From assembly GCF_001591445.1 (NCBI RefSeq), contig NZ_BCUX01000032.1, positions 1-58,186 of the forward strand: a stretch of DNA of 58,186 nt, read 5' to 3'. Origin of the DNA: Neobacillus drentensis NBRC 102427 (GTDB lineage Bacteria; Bacillota; Bacilli; Bacillales; Cytobacillaceae). A model generated the notes under the pieces. It was not told the DNA's origin and searched no databases. It saw nothing but the letters and a program-made list of their open reading frames with translations. The stretch's first letter is position 1; every line of letters begins with the position of its first letter. The translations under genes were made by a program, and so were the position numbers. Positions 1 through 9,580 of this stretch are shown here, piece by piece.

Positions 1-64
1 CCTCCGCTTATATCCCCCGAAACGGGCTCGATTTTGCATTTAACCGGAAAATCTCCGCTTATTA
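1..64. repeat. 51-bp-spaced hairpin repeat, edge copy
   Basis: The word CTCCGCTTA occurs at about 2 and again 51 bp later, with CCGGAAAATCTCCG forming a small GGA/TCC hairpin. The same word and the same 51-bp spacing recur at about 23990-24175. The stretch 65-199 shows no gene or further motif that I recognise. Confidence 0.5.
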
Positions 65-199
65 TACTTTTACAGCCTACTCGATTAAGGACAAGATATC
101 TTATTTAAAAAGGAGTGAGTTTTATCTCAAAAATCCAAAGGAGCCGCATTTTGACGCATCACGGGGAGTATTATAAAAAATGGTTTTTGAATTCCTATT

Positions 200-231
200 A
201 AAAAAACCCGCCAATTACTATGGCGAGTTTT
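200..231 (-). terminator. Rho-independent terminator
   Basis: On the minus strand an AACTCGCC arm pairs with GGCGGGTT across a short loop and is followed by a run of T. It lies downstream of the 47-aa minus-strand gene ending at 342. Confidence 0.65.
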
Positions 232-341
232 ACTCTTTTATATACCAATACGACTGTCATTTCGGCACGTATTTTATGAAAAACACCTCAAAATGGAACC
301 CTTTATTCTTAAGAAGGGGCTTACTTGAATGGTAAAATGGA

Positions 342-485
342 TTAATGAACACGAATAATTTCGTTCAGATATTGATCATGGTGAACTCTGGTATGTTTGG
401 ATTCAAGCCGTTCAAATTCCTCTGTTTCATCAAATGACTCGCCAAACCACCAGTTTTTAAGTTCGAATAAAAAGTCTGTAAGCAT
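342..485 (-). CDS. small hypothetical protein (47 aa)
   Basis: A 47-codon reading frame starts with ATG preceded by GGGAGG at good spacing and ends in TAA; a terminator follows at 200-231. The peptide begins MLTDFLFELKNWWFG and is rich in acidic and aromatic residues, with no signal peptide or membrane helix. I do not recognise the family. The strong ribosome binding site and terminator are the main support for it being a real gene. It is a free-standing transcription unit, convergent with nothing nearby. Confidence 0.6.
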   Translation of the reverse strand: MLTDFLFELKNWWFGESFDETEEFERLESKHTRVHHDQYLNEIIRVH

Positions 486-607
486 CTTAATTTCCTCCCT
501 GAATTAGGTAATTAGATTCTTTATATTTTCATTATACATGTGAATTACTTCACATGAAAGCGATTACCTAATAGGCGGAATAGCAAAATTATACAGAAAA
601 ATTAATT

Positions 608-660
608 AAGACTACCCCAAATCCCGCTCGTTCTAGCGGGAAAGGACAGTCTTTTTCTTT
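608..660. terminator. bidirectional terminator
   Basis: CCCGCT (623-628) pairs with AGCGGG (635-640), with an outer AGACT/AGTCT pairing. T-rich tails lie on both sides. It sits directly behind the HupE-like gene on the minus strand. Confidence 0.7.
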
Positions 661-1875
661 TTAAAAAAATAGTCTTTGAATTAACCAAATGGCACCCATC
701 GCAACAATCGCATACGAGCCATAGATGACAATTTTTCGGGAGCTTTTTAATTTGAACATAAATGACAATAATGGAAGCAGTAAAAGGACTAGTGAGAGCT
801 GAACAGCCTCAATCCCTAAATTGAAATTCAGTAAAGCGACAGCCAGATGGCTTTTTGGGATCGACATTTCGCGTAAGATACTAGCAAATCCTAGTCCATG
901 AATTAACCCGAATAGGAAAGTGATCGTCCAACGGTGGCGAATTTCCTTCCTGAAAATATTTTCTGCAGCCACATAACAAATACTAAAGGCAATCACTGCC
1001 TCGACAAAACGGGAGGGCAGCGTGATCCAGCCTAATACGGCCAGACTTAGCGTGATACTATGAGCGATCGTAAACGATGTAACAATAGCAGCATATTGCT
1101 TAAAGGTTTGCTTGCGAAGTAACAAGGCAAACAGAAATAATAGGTGGTCATAGCCGGTGAGGATATGAAGAGTTCCTAGTTTGAAAAAGGAAAACCACGT
1201 AGAAGTCGCTGACTTTTCAACAGGTTTAGCTGCCTTAGCTTGATCTTGCACAGTACCAGTATCAGGCTGAGTGGTTTGACCTTGGCCTTGCTCCTGCTGC
1301 ACTTCTGTTAATAAAATCGTCCAAGTCCGTTCCTTCCCCTGTATGACTGCCTCACTCGTCTGGCCCATCAAGTCGGCGGAAATGAGGTCAACATAATTGG
1401 CCCCGGTATCGTTAAAATAAAAGCCATCATTATAGACGATCGTGTCACCTGGCGAAAAAGCAGGAAATATCAGAGTCGTGGAAACAAATTCTTTGTTCTC
1501 CTTTTTCACAAGCTTCATATTCTCGACCTTAGGTGTTACTTCTTTGTTGTTCTTGTCCAACGTCAAACCTTCAGTAATTAATTCCTCTATATGATGCCGA
1601 TCCTTTTTCAGTTCTGATTTTTCGAGGACCCAGTTTTTATTACTATCAATATCAGGCAATAATTCGATAAGCGATAAAGTATCAAGCGTAAATACCAATT
1701 CGGTTTTCTTGTCATCCATCGTTATTTTTGTATAACTCGCGCTATATGCGTGTGCATTGGCAAGCACAGGAAAAGAAATGAATGCAATAAAGAAAATAGC
1801 AAGAAAACTACAGAATTGGCGACGTCTATCGAAAAAGCTCCCAATATGTCGGATTGTGGAGAGAGATGAAAACAC
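661..1875 (-). CDS. HupE/UreJ family membrane protein
   Basis: This 404-aa protein has an N-terminal hydrophobic signal/anchor (about residues 20-42). An extracytoplasmic region follows with an EF-hand-like loop (DIDSNKNWVLEKSEL, about 75-89). The C-terminal half (about 225-404) is hydrophobic with roughly six helices. It carries the His motifs of the HupE/UreJ_2 family: GYDHLLFLFALLL, AHSITLSLA and HGLGFA. Family members are associated with nickel or cobalt handling, but many firmicute members with a long ectodomain have no proven substrate. The start is GTG, chosen because AGGAGG lies 8 nt upstream. No hydrogenase or urease genes are adjacent, so a metal-transport role is inference only. 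The gene is divergent from the large secreted phosphoesterase gene. Confidence 0.8.
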   Translation of the reverse strand: MFSSLSTIRHIGSFFDRRRQFCSFLAIFFIAFISFPVLANAHAYSASYTKITMDDKKTELVFTLDTLSLIELLPDIDSNKNWVLEKSELKKDRHHIEELITEGLTLDKNNKEVTPKVENMKLVKKENKEFVSTTLIFPAFSPGDTIVYNDGFYFNDTGANYVDLISADLMGQTSEAVIQGKERTWTILLTEVQQEQGQGQTTQPDTGTVQDQAKAAKPVEKSATSTWFSFFKLGTLHILTGYDHLLFLFALLLRKQTFKQYAAIVTSFTIAHSITLSLAVLGWITLPSRFVEAVIAFSICYVAAENIFRKEIRHRWTITFLFGLIHGLGFASILREMSIPKSHLAVALLNFNLGIEAVQLSLVLLLLPLLSFMFKLKSSRKIVIYGSYAIVAMGAIWLIQRLFF

Positions 1876-2100
1876 AGATGAACCTCCTGAATGTTATTTT
1901 AAAATAGTTAACTGAATTTACCTAAAACATTAATAATGGTAAAACCTCCTTAATATAATCACATTCTATCAACGGTTGTATACCTTATTAAAAAATATTG
2001 TAGTCTATTTAACAATAATTTAATAAATAATTATATATCCATAGTCCTAAAAATTTTGTAGAATAATAGAGTAATTGAAAACATTCAAAAGTGGCAGTTA

Positions 2101-2114
2101 TGTAAGCGCTACTT
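2101..2114 (+). promoter_or_regulatory. candidate cre site (CcpA)
   Basis: TGTAAGCGCTACTT matches 13 of 14 positions of the Bacillus catabolite-responsive element consensus TGWAARCGYTWNCW. It lies 44 nt upstream of the chosen start of the large secreted protein, in the 282-bp divergent region 1876-2157. Carbon catabolite control of that gene is inferred from the match alone. Confidence 0.5.
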
Positions 2115-2157
2115 TCGGTGTTTGAAAAAGCAAATTACGACAAAGGGTGGTAAATGG

Positions 2158-5100
2158 ATGAAAGCTAGACAAAGGAAATATAAGAGCTGGACAAGCACGT
2201 TCATGGCAGCACTTCTCTTGATCAGTACCTTTTTGCCAAGTGGTCTAGGAATTAGAGCACATGCAGAACAGGCTGATCATATTGTTATCTCGCAAGTTTA
2301 TGGTGGGGGAGGAAATGGTGGAGCAGTATTTACCAATGATTTTATTGAATTATATAATCCAACAGATAGTGATGTTTCATTAGATGGATGGTCAGTTCAA
2401 TGGACTAGTGCTACTGGACCAGTTTGGACAGCTACTCCACTTGCAGGCACAATAAAATCTCATGGATTTTATCTAATTCAAGAAGCAGCAGGCACTTCTG
2501 TAAAAGATAAACCACTACCGACACCAGATGCAACTGGTTCATTAGGTATGGGAGCTGGTACAGGAAAGGTTGTTCTTGTTAATAGTACTACTCTCGTAAC
2601 CGGTCAATATCCTCAAGGGGTTGTAGATTTTGTCGGATACGGTACTGGGACAGTAGGTTTTGAAGGTACTGGACCTACCAAATCTCCAACAGCAAGTCTT
2701 AGTGTAATGCGTATACCATATGCAAATACTGCTCCTGCTTCAGGTTTAGGTAATGCTTGGGATACGAATGATAATGCACTAGATTTTGTAACAGTTACTC
2801 CTAATCCTAGGAATAGCTCGACACCAGTCGAAGCCCCAATGGTTCCAGTGATTAGCTTGCAACCAAAAGGCAATGTTATTCAATTTTTATTACAAGATAC
2901 AACAGCAACAGTTAAAGGTGGAGCCCTAGCGGCAGAACCTGGCTCAACTGTTAATGTATATGGAGCTTCAAAAAAGGGAGCAGTACTTGGCACTGCAACA
3001 GCAGGGGTTGACGGTTCCTTTGAAATCATCTTTACATCTGAAACAGCACCTGTAGCTGTTTATGTTGCTGCCAAACAAGGCGACTTGGATGAAAGTACAA
3101 CTATTCAAATTGATAAAGCAATCACATCAACAAGCGTTGCTGTTGATCAATTAAACTACATGGTAACAGGTGGTGTAGGAACATTAATCGGCAATGCCGG
3201 TGCAGCTGCAAAGGATTCTATTATCAATGTATATCCGAATGCAACGGCAACTGCAGCTGAACTCCTTACATCAACAACAGCAGGAACAACTGGAGATTTT
3301 AACGTTAGAATTAACAGCAATGCTCCTGATAAAGTCTATGTAACACAACAATCAACATCAAATAAAGGGATCATGCTTCCAAGTGCTCCTGTAGCCGTTG
3401 AAAAAGCAGTGTTGACTACCATTACACCGCTTAACGAAGTGAAAGCAACGGACTCAAAAGGGATTTTAGCAAACCTAAACGGTTTCTTTACTGTTGAAGG
3501 TGTCGTCACGATTCAAAATGGCATTCTTGGTACACAGAAAAACAACTTCTACATCCAAGATGCAACAGGCGGGATCAATGTTTTTGGTAACTTTGATTCT
3601 GGACTTACCGTACAACGCGGTGACAAGTTACGAGTTACAGGTAAAGTCATTGTTTATAATGGTATGACTGAGTTCGAACCAACAGCGATTCAACGACTTG
3701 ACGAAGGTCTTGCCCTTCCAACAGCAAAAGACATTACGATTCTTGATTTAAACACTTTTACAGCAGCTGAACCCCTTGAAGGAAGCCTTGTAAAAGTAAC
3801 AGGAAAGGTTTCAGCCGTAGTAGCAACAGGAACTAATTACAACGTAACGTTCTTGGATGAAAATAATAAAGCAACTACTTTACGTGTTATGGGGGCAACT
3901 GGTATCAAACCTGATACCGACCTAGTAATTGGTAAAAGCTACTCGATTACAGGTATTGTTGGCCAATACACAACTAATGCCACTCACGTTAGTGGATACC
4001 AAGTATTCCCACGTGACGTGAAAGATATCGCATCAATCTTAGGAATCACGCACACTCCATTAAAACAAGTATACAAAGATACAAATGTTGAGTTTGTAGC
4101 CAATGCTGATGGTGCTGATAGTGTAACAGTTTACTATCGTGCCAAAGGAGCTACTGACTATACTCCATTAATAATGGGGAACGACGATACCGGCCGTTAC
4201 ACTGCAACATTGGATGCAGCGAACGTTCCAGTAAACGGCTTCGACTACTATATTGAAGCAATAGCTGGTATGAAGGTACAATCTGCCGGTACAAGTGAGG
4301 CACCAAATTCTGTAGCAGTAATCGAAGATATAACAGGTCCTGCTTTCAGCGGGGAGACACCTCAAAAAGGTGCAAAAGTGGAAACTCCACATCCGGAAAT
4401 TAGCGTATTAATTAATGATCCAAGTGGAGTGAATGAGTCATCTGTTCAAATGTGGCTTGATGGAACGGAAATAAAAGCTCCGGAAGCGACACTTACAAAA
4501 ATGCAGGTGAAATATACACCAACTGCGGATCTAACAATTGGGGTCCATACGGTAAAGGTATCTGCAACAGATACAAAAGAAAACACGAATACAAAGGAAT
4601 GGACGTTTGAAATCGTTCCACGTTTCGCTGGCGGAAACCACTACCGTGGGACAACACACAACCATACCAACATTTCACATGATGGTGCCGGTTCACCAGA
4701 AGCAGCATTACAAGCGGGTCAAAAATACAATTACGATTGGTTTGCCTTCTCTGACCACTCACATGATATCGATCCTGAAAAATTAGGAACCGATACAGTC
4801 AACCGTCCCTCTAAAGATGGCAAAACTGTCATGCAGGAGCGTTCAGGTGGTACACAGTGGCAAACGACGAAAGACCTTGCTAAACAATATACAAAGAACG
4901 GTGAATATGTAGTATTCCCAGCATTTGAAATGACCTCAACTACATGGGGCCACTCAAATATCTTTGGAACAGATAATTTCATCGACCGTAACATTAACGG
5001 AAAGCAATACCAAGACTTAAACCAATATTATGCATGGGTATTAACGTATGACAATATCGTGGGTCAATTTAACCACCCGGATATGTCAGCAAATGCCTTT

Positions 5101-8100
5101 AACAACTTTAAGCCGTACAATAGCGATGTCGATAAATTATTTACCATGCTTGAAGTAGGTAATGGTTCTGGTCACTACGGCTATGCCAATGCCGAAACGA
5201 AATATTTCTCAACACTAGATTTAGGCTGGCACCTTGCTCCTACGTATGGTGAAGATAACCACGAAGGAACATGGGGTCAAATCAATGCCCGTACAGTTAT
5301 CGTTGCAGACGATCTTTCACAAGATTCCTTAATGAACTCGATGCGTAATATGCGCGTCTACATGGAAGAAGATCCGAACTTCACATTAGATGTTTCTGCT
5401 AATGGCTATTATATGGGTTCAACAGTTGATAGTAAGAAACTAAGCTTTGATATTAAAGGCAGTGACTTAGTTGCGGAAGCAAAAAATAGCACAGACTATA
5501 ATTATCTTCCAGCCTCTTATAAGTCAGATGATAGAATTGCTAAAGTTGAATTAATTTCAAATGGTAACAAAGTAGTTGATTCGATTACACCAATGGAAAA
5601 AGATTTCACATGGAAACCAAATTATACGGTAACAAGCGGCCAGCAATGGTTTGTTGTAAAAGTTACCCAAATGGATGGCGAACGTATTTACTCTTCTCCA
5701 ATCTGGTCAAAAGAAGAATCAGTGGATGTAAAAGTAAACGGAATTGATATTGATGGCGGAGTGATCGTTGGCGGCAACCCTGCGACATTAAAAGCAGCAG
5801 TTGCAAACAATGGTACTGAAACTATTAAAAATCTAAAAGTAGATTTCTATTATGATGAAGTAAAATCTGATAATTTAATCGGTACAAATAATATTTCATC
5901 TATTCTATCTAAAGCTTCTGCAACAGCAACAGCTACATGGACAAGCCCAATCAAAGGCGACCATAAGATCATTGCTGTGGTTACATCTTTAGACGGACTT
6001 GATCTTGGTGATGTTCAATACACATTACCTGTAAAAATCAAAGAGCCGCTTGGCATTAAAGTATTAATTGATGCGAACCATGCCAACGAAAATACAAGTG
6101 GTGACAGCGGAACGTACAAGGATAACTTAAAAGCCTTTACACTTATGCTTCAAAAAGAAGGCTACACGGTGGCTGAAAACAAAACAGCCTTAACAGACGA
6201 CGTGTTAAGCACAGCAAAAGTATTAGTGCTTACACATGGAAAAGCTTTAACAGCGGATGAAAAAACAGCTGTTGGCAAGTTTGTGAAAAATGGTGGTTCC
6301 TTATTAATGGCTGGTAAGAGCAATAACAGCACAGACCCTACTATTAATAACGGAGTACTCAGCGAAATGGGTTCAAGCATTCGTATGGGTAATGATGGAG
6401 TATTTGACGATAGCAAGAGCGGAAACTTCTGGAGTGATCCAGCCATTAGCCCATTTGCAGTCAGAGTACATCCAAAATTAGTAGCCAACCATATCACCGA
6501 CCGCGTTTCGTTTGTTGATTATTACAGCGGAACAAGTCTTTCTGGTGTGGATAATCAGGCACTAACAGAAACGGGTAAAGTAACGATCCTTGCAAAAGGA
6601 AATGAAACAACCTACCAAGGAAAAGTATTAGGCGGATACAGCTACGATGTAGTGTCCGATGCAACTGGCGGTTCAGCGATTCCGTTAATCGCATCAGAAG
6701 AAATCGGTGACAATGGCCGTGTGGTTGTTTCAGGGATGAACATCTTTAATGACAAACAGATGGATGAATCTTTTGAACCAAAAGGCAATGATGAATTAAT
6801 CTTTAACGCAGTCAACTGGTTAGCACATCGTGAAATGAAAGTAGCAACCATTGCCGATGTTCGTAAACTAGCCGAAGATACAGATGTAGTCGTTGAAGGA
6901 ACCGTTACAACCGGATCAGGCGTCTTCTTCGATGCATTCAACTTGCAAGATGAGACTGGTGGAATCATGGCATTCCAAGAGGTTCCAGATGGTGCCTTAA
7001 AACCAGGTGACAAAGTCCGTGTCTATGGACACATGAAGACTTTTGATAACAACAAAGAGTTAGAGTTTACTAGCTTTGCAAAAGATGTTATTAAAATTGG
7101 ATCAGGCGCACCTGTTGAACCGAAACTAGTAGCCACTGGGGAAGCAACATCTGCGGCCAACCAAGGATTCCTAGTGAAAGTTAAAGGTCAAGTCGTATCC
7201 AAGTTTGACGAAAACTCTTATGTCATCAACGATGGTTCTGGTGATGTGTTAGTGTTCACCGATGGATACATTGTCAACCAAAGCAATGTCCAAGTACCAG
7301 CTCTTAAAATAGGTGACACCTTAGAAGCCGTCGGTTTATCTGGTGCGTTTGCACAAGGTACGCGGATTCGTGTAAGAGATACAAGAGAATTAGTTGGAAC
7401 GATTGCTCCTGATACGACAGCTCCTGTTGTCACAGGTGTAGAAAATAATGGTCTTTACAATACCAATGTGAAAGTATCATTTAATGAAGGAACAGCAACA
7501 TTAAACAATGAAGCTTTCGCAAATGAAACAGTGGTTTCTGCTGAAGGAATTTACACATTAGTGGTAACAGACGAAGCAGGCAACAAAACTACAGTTACAT
7601 TCACGATTGATAAAACAGCACCAGTCGTAAGCGGTGTGAAGGATGGAATTTACAATCAAGATGTAACGATCACGTTTGATGATGGTAAGGCAACATTAAA
7701 TGGTAATGATTTTATTAGCGGAACTACGGTATCTGCTGATGGAGCATACACCTTTGTCGCATCAGACGAAGCAGGCAACAAAACTACAGTTACATTCACG
7801 ATTGATAAGACTGCTCCAGTCGTAACAGGCGTTGAGGACAATGGTCTTTATAATCGCGAGGTAACAGTATCCTTCAATGAAGGAACAGCTACAATTAACG
7901 GCAAGGAAATGACAAGTGGAACAGTGGTTTGGGAAGAAGGAACTTACACATTAGTCATTACCGATGCAGCAGGCAACAAAACAACCATCGAGTTCACAAT
8001 TGATACAACAGCTCCAGTCGTAACTGGTGTTGAGGATGGTATCTATAATCAAGAGGTAACAATCACGTTTGAAGATGGTACGGCAACATTAGATGGTAAA

Positions 8101-9498
8101 GATTTTACAAGCGGAACTAAGGTATCTGCTGAGGGAACTTATACGTTAGTGGTAGTCGATAAAGCAGGAAATCCAACGACAATTCATTTTGTCATTGATA
8201 AAACCGCTCCATCGATCATTGGTGCAGCAGACGGTAATGCTTACAATACAAATGTATCGATTACGTTTGAAGAAGGAACCGCAACATTAAACAAAGTAGC
8301 CTACGCAAGTGGAGATGAAATTTCTGCTGAAGGAGCTTACACATTAGTTGTCACTGATAAGGCAGGCAACAAAACAACAGTTTCATTTACGATTGATAAG
8401 ACTGCTCCAGTCGTAACAGGAGTAGACAGCAATGGTCTTTACAATCACAATGTAACTATTTCCTTTAACGAAGGAACGGCTATATTGAACGACAAGGAAA
8501 TATCAAAGGATGAAGTTGTTTCTGCTGAAGGAACTTACACATTAGTAGTAACAGACGAAGCAGGCAACAAAACAACAGTTACATTTACGATTGATAAAAC
8601 TGCACCAGCAGTTAGCGGAGTTACCAATAATGCTATTTACACCAAAGATGTAACCATCTCCTTTACTGAAGGAACAGCTACATTAGATGGTAATCCAGTA
8701 GTTAAAAAACCAGTTGTTGTCACAACTGAAGGAAAACACACATTTGTGTTAACAGATGATGCAGGCAACAAAACAACGGTTTCGTTTACCATTGATAAAA
8801 CAGCTCCAGTCGTAACTGGTGTGACTAACAATGGTCTCTACAATAAAGATGTCACCATTTCCTTTAACGAAGGAACAGCGAAGTTAAATGGCACAACAAT
8901 CACAAACAAAGCTCTCGTTAAAGCACAAGGAAGCTACACATTAGAAGTAATTAATGCAGCAGGACTGAAAACAATCATCAAGTTTACGATTGATAAAACA
9001 GCTCCAACTGTAACAAAAATCTATGAAGTTTCTGATAAAGCAGTAAAAGTAACAGGAAAAACAGAAGCATATGCTACCGTTAAGCTTTACATTGCAGGGA
9101 AATATCAACGCAGTGTGACGGCTGACAAAAATGGCAACTTTAGCTTCTCGATTTCTAAACAAAAAGCGGGAACAGAAATTAAAGTTTACGCAATCGACAA
9201 AGCCGGAAATGTTAGCAAAGCGGTTTCTGTGAAAGTAGTAGACAAAACCGCACCTGCAACACCTAGCGTGAACAAAGTAACGGTGAAATCTACAAGCGTA
9301 ACAGGAAGAGCAGAAGCTGGCTCAAAGGTAACAGTAAAAGTTGGAAGTAAAGTACTCGGAACTGCAACTACTGATAAATACGGTAAGTTCTCGGTGAAAA
9401 TTTCTAAACAATTAGCTGGTAAAGTTCTCTCTGTAACAGCTAAAGACAAAGCTGGTAATACAAGCGCAGCGAAGAAAACTACAGTTAAGAAAAAATAA
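2158..9498 (+). CDS. giant secreted multidomain PHP/CehA-type phosphoesterase
   Basis: This secreted protein has about 2446 aa. The ATG at 2158 is preferred over an in-frame TTG at 2122 because AAGGGTGG lies just upstream. A Sec signal peptide occupies about 1-38. Domains, in order: lamin-tail-like (37-207, begins VISQVYGGGGN); Big_6-like Ig; two OB-fold modules of YhcR nuclease type (424-620); Ig/Fn3-like modules; a PHP/CehA-McbA-type metallophosphoesterase (about 825-1100) with GTTHNHTNISHDG, AFSDHSH, FNHPD and EDNHEG; a CARDB-like module; a Rossmann/GATase-like module (about 1298-1557); two more OB folds; eight Ig repeats of about 65 aa; and two Big_6 modules. There is no LPXTG motif or C-terminal helix, so it is probably released or held non-covalently. 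It likely hydrolyses extracellular phosphoesters such as nucleic acids; the exact substrate is unknown. A candidate cre site precedes it and a strong terminator follows. Confidence 0.85.
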   Translation: MKARQRKYKSWTSTFMAALLLISTFLPSGLGIRAHAEQADHIVISQVYGGGGNGGAVFTNDFIELYNPTDSDVSLDGWSVQWTSATGPVWTATPLAGTIKSHGFYLIQEAAGTSVKDKPLPTPDATGSLGMGAGTGKVVLVNSTTLVTGQYPQGVVDFVGYGTGTVGFEGTGPTKSPTASLSVMRIPYANTAPASGLGNAWDTNDNALDFVTVTPNPRNSSTPVEAPMVPVISLQPKGNVIQFLLQDTTATVKGGALAAEPGSTVNVYGASKKGAVLGTATAGVDGSFEIIFTSETAPVAVYVAAKQGDLDESTTIQIDKAITSTSVAVDQLNYMVTGGVGTLIGNAGAAAKDSIINVYPNATATAAELLTSTTAGTTGDFNVRINSNAPDKVYVTQQSTSNKGIMLPSAPVAVEKAVLTTITPLNEVKATDSKGILANLNGFFTVEGVVTIQNGILGTQKNNFYIQDATGGINVFGNFDSGLTVQRGDKLRVTGKVIVYNGMTEFEPTAIQRLDEGLALPTAKDITILDLNTFTAAEPLEGSLVKVTGKVSAVVATGTNYNVTFLDENNKATTLRVMGATGIKPDTDLVIGKSYSITGIVGQYTTNATHVSGYQVFPRDVKDIASILGITHTPLKQVYKDTNVEFVANADGADSVTVYYRAKGATDYTPLIMGNDDTGRYTATLDAANVPVNGFDYYIEAIAGMKVQSAGTSEAPNSVAVIEDITGPAFSGETPQKGAKVETPHPEISVLINDPSGVNESSVQMWLDGTEIKAPEATLTKMQVKYTPTADLTIGVHTVKVSATDTKENTNTKEWTFEIVPRFAGGNHYRGTTHNHTNISHDGAGSPEAALQAGQKYNYDWFAFSDHSHDIDPEKLGTDTVNRPSKDGKTVMQERSGGTQWQTTKDLAKQYTKNGEYVVFPAFEMTSTTWGHSNIFGTDNFIDRNINGKQYQDLNQYYAWVLTYDNIVGQFNHPDMSANAFNNFKPYNSDVDKLFTMLEVGNGSGHYGYANAETKYFSTLDLGWHLAPTYGEDNHEGTWGQINARTVIVADDLSQDSLMNSMRNMRVYMEEDPNFTLDVSANGYYMGSTVDSKKLSFDIKGSDLVAEAKNSTDYNYLPASYKSDDRIAKVELISNGNKVVDSITPMEKDFTWKPNYTVTSGQQWFVVKVTQMDGERIYSSPIWSKEESVDVKVNGIDIDGGVIVGGNPATLKAAVANNGTETIKNLKVDFYYDEVKSDNLIGTNNISSILSKASATATATWTSPIKGDHKIIAVVTSLDGLDLGDVQYTLPVKIKEPLGIKVLIDANHANENTSGDSGTYKDNLKAFTLMLQKEGYTVAENKTALTDDVLSTAKVLVLTHGKALTADEKTAVGKFVKNGGSLLMAGKSNNSTDPTINNGVLSEMGSSIRMGNDGVFDDSKSGNFWSDPAISPFAVRVHPKLVANHITDRVSFVDYYSGTSLSGVDNQALTETGKVTILAKGNETTYQGKVLGGYSYDVVSDATGGSAIPLIASEEIGDNGRVVVSGMNIFNDKQMDESFEPKGNDELIFNAVNWLAHREMKVATIADVRKLAEDTDVVVEGTVTTGSGVFFDAFNLQDETGGIMAFQEVPDGALKPGDKVRVYGHMKTFDNNKELEFTSFAKDVIKIGSGAPVEPKLVATGEATSAANQGFLVKVKGQVVSKFDENSYVINDGSGDVLVFTDGYIVNQSNVQVPALKIGDTLEAVGLSGAFAQGTRIRVRDTRELVGTIAPDTTAPVVTGVENNGLYNTNVKVSFNEGTATLNNEAFANETVVSAEGIYTLVVTDEAGNKTTVTFTIDKTAPVVSGVKDGIYNQDVTITFDDGKATLNGNDFISGTTVSADGAYTFVASDEAGNKTTVTFTIDKTAPVVTGVEDNGLYNREVTVSFNEGTATINGKEMTSGTVVWEEGTYTLVITDAAGNKTTIEFTIDTTAPVVTGVEDGIYNQEVTITFEDGTATLDGKDFTSGTKVSAEGTYTLVVVDKAGNPTTIHFVIDKTAPSIIGAADGNAYNTNVSITFEEGTATLNKVAYASGDEISAEGAYTLVVTDKAGNKTTVSFTIDKTAPVVTGVDSNGLYNHNVTISFNEGTAILNDKEISKDEVVSAEGTYTLVVTDEAGNKTTVTFTIDKTAPAVSGVTNNAIYTKDVTISFTEGTATLDGNPVVKKPVVVTTEGKHTFVLTDDAGNKTTVSFTIDKTAPVVTGVTNNGLYNKDVTISFNEGTAKLNGTTITNKALVKAQGSYTLEVINAAGLKTIIKFTIDKTAPTVTKIYEVSDKAVKVTGKTEAYATVKLYIAGKYQRSVTADKNGNFSFSISKQKAGTEIKVYAIDKAGNVSKAVSVKVVDKTAPATPSVNKVTVKSTSVTGRAEAGSKVTVKVGSKVLGTATTDKYGKFSVKISKQLAGKVLSVTAKDKAGNTSAAKKTTVKKK
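7413..9000 (+). repeat. eight tandem Ig-module repeats within the gene
   Basis: Eight consecutive modules of about 195 bp each begin with D(K/T)TAP and VTGV, carry SFNEGTA-like and GTYTLVVTD-like segments, and end in FTIDKTAP. Several segments are almost identical at DNA level, for example around the GATGCAGGCAACAAAAC word. The number of copies is therefore open to recombination. Two related but distinct Big_6 modules follow to the stop codon. Confidence 0.85.
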
Positions 9499-9506
9499 TT
9501 ACAAGT

Positions 9507-9535
9507 AGACCCTCGAATTTTTTCGAGGGTCTTTT
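9507..9535 (+). terminator. Rho-independent terminator
   Basis: AGACCCTCGAA pairs perfectly with TTCGAGGGTCT around a TTTT loop, followed by CTTTT. It closes the large secreted-protein gene. Confidence 0.9.
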
Positions 9536-9580
9536 CATACGTTATTAAAATTGTTTTTGGAGGTTGACCTAGAGCCAACC

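Noticed and set aside
4168..4994. Minus-strand frames inside the giant secreted-protein gene
   Set aside because: They have no start signals, show unusual composition and are antisense to recognisable PHP-domain coding sequence.
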